This document shows positions 63,265 to 64,000 of a stretch of DNA of 64,000 nucleotides, in pieces. The stretch comes from Hemicordylus capensis. Lineage: Eukaryota; Chordata; Lepidosauria; Squamata; Cordylidae. Numbering within the stretch: position 1 is the first letter of the stretch; each line of letters begins with the position of its first letter. Where the stretch lies: positions 265,926,687 to 265,990,686 of the forward strand of contig NC_069658.1 in assembly GCF_027244095.1 (NCBI RefSeq). Direction: 5' to 3'. The notes beneath the pieces were generated by a model. It was not told where the DNA came from. It did no database searches and was given only the letters and a program-made list of their open reading frames with translations. The position numbers and the translations under genes are program-made.

Positions 63265-64000
63265 GTATGGGAGCAGAGGATCAAAACGCGACTGCATACG
63301 TTTTTTATTTGTGCAAGGAAACAGTTCTCTGGGGACCCTGTCAATTTTAGCTTGTTCTCAAGGTGATAAATTGCAGCAAAAAAATGATCTTTATCTTATT
63401 TTTACATTTATATTCTTCCTTTGAGCTCAGATGGTTATTTTTTGAACCATAGTTATGAAGCTGAAAGGCAATTGATAGGAATGGCTCTTTTAAAGAGGTG
63501 TGAGTTTAGTTGTACAGCAGAAGCAAAAGATGAGGGCAGAGAGCGAGGAGCTAAGTGACATAGGGAAGCGAGAAAACGTCAAAAGGAATGAATGACATGG
63601 TAGAAAGGCAATGTGCATCTTGCTTGCTTTCATCCTACACTCTAAGGTTTCCCATAGCCTTTCTGTGCTGCTTTTCTCCCATTCCACAGATATTCTCTTT
63701 TAATTCCACTTTTTGTTCTCTGTATCTCCACTTTACCATGATTAGACCAATCGTCACATTACCAGTAGTCTGTCTCTTTTTTTCTCCTTCCTCTTCTGCT
63801 TTTTATTCATTCCTCTTTGTCTTTGTACACATCAGAGTACATTCTCTCTTCCATAGGTTTTCAGTAGTGTTCTTCTTAATTCTCATGACTTAAATATCCT
63901 GCCACCTTAATGTGGAGTCTATCATGATGATTGCTTAACTGCCATACAAATTACTTTCTAATTTTTCCACTTTGCATGGTGATTGTCATGCCACTGTTTT
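63265..64000 (+). other. ARPC4: ARPC4 intron 2, start only
   Basis: Donor GTATGG opens the intron. The next exon (expected to start SSKELLL) is not in the window. T/C-rich from about 63650, with nothing recognised. Confidence 0.6.

Noticed and set aside
63265-64000. Third ARPC4 exon (SSKELLL...)
   Set aside because: Not found in any plus-strand frame; intron 2 continues past the right edge.

Overview
This is vertebrate nuclear DNA, almost certainly from a squamate reptile (a lizard is likeliest; I cannot name the species). It holds three conserved host genes in the order known from the mammalian OGG1-CAMK1-TADA3-ARPC4 block. Long introns between the exons are filled with CR1 and L2 LINEs, tRNA- and 5S-derived SINEs (one type with a Bov-B-like tail), hAT MITEs and two Helitron-like insertions. 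I see no bacterial, phage, CRISPR or operon structure.

Layout. From 1 to about 43.9 kb, on the minus strand, lies CAMK1 (Ca2+/calmodulin-dependent protein kinase I). Seven coding exons run from the start codon at 31787 down to 1255 and encode residues 1-249 plus a split codon. The calmodulin-binding tail lies beyond the left edge. A likely non-coding first exon sits in a CpG-rich block near 43.7-43.9 kb. From about 46.1 to 62.1 kb, also minus, lies a complete TADA3 (SAGA/ATAC acetyltransferase adaptor): eight coding exons summing exactly to 432 codons plus stop. From 62.6 kb to the right edge, plus strand, lies the start of ARPC4 (Arp2/3 complex subunit 4). Its first exon codes only the initiator methionine. 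TADA3 and ARPC4 are head to head across a CpG-rich promoter with four ATTGG (inverted CCAAT) boxes within 65 bp.

Repeat landscape. (a) Two Helitron-like elements (10553-10964 and 53411-56004) have CTAG 3' ends, a 3' hairpin and A^T insertion without target duplication. The second carries a 1.8-kb G-rich minisatellite of about 50 units inside a TADA3 intron. (b) A palindromic hAT MITE of about 130 bp, with 8-bp target duplications, recurs through the window and carries ZNF143-like motifs in both arms. (c) A SINE family has a 5S rRNA-like head joined to a tRNA-derived body, alongside copies with only the tRNA(Ala)-like head. (d) Several nests give clear relative ages (MITE and CR1 in SINE, CR1 in CR1, CR1 in L2, MITE in L2).

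The three genes are ordinary housekeeping or signalling genes with no joint pathway evident beyond conserved synteny and the shared TADA3/ARPC4 promoter. All novelty I can support is in the repeats and in small gene-structure details. Exon borders were set by reading frame plus splice-site phase and are precise; repeat borders without target duplications are approximate to tens of bases.
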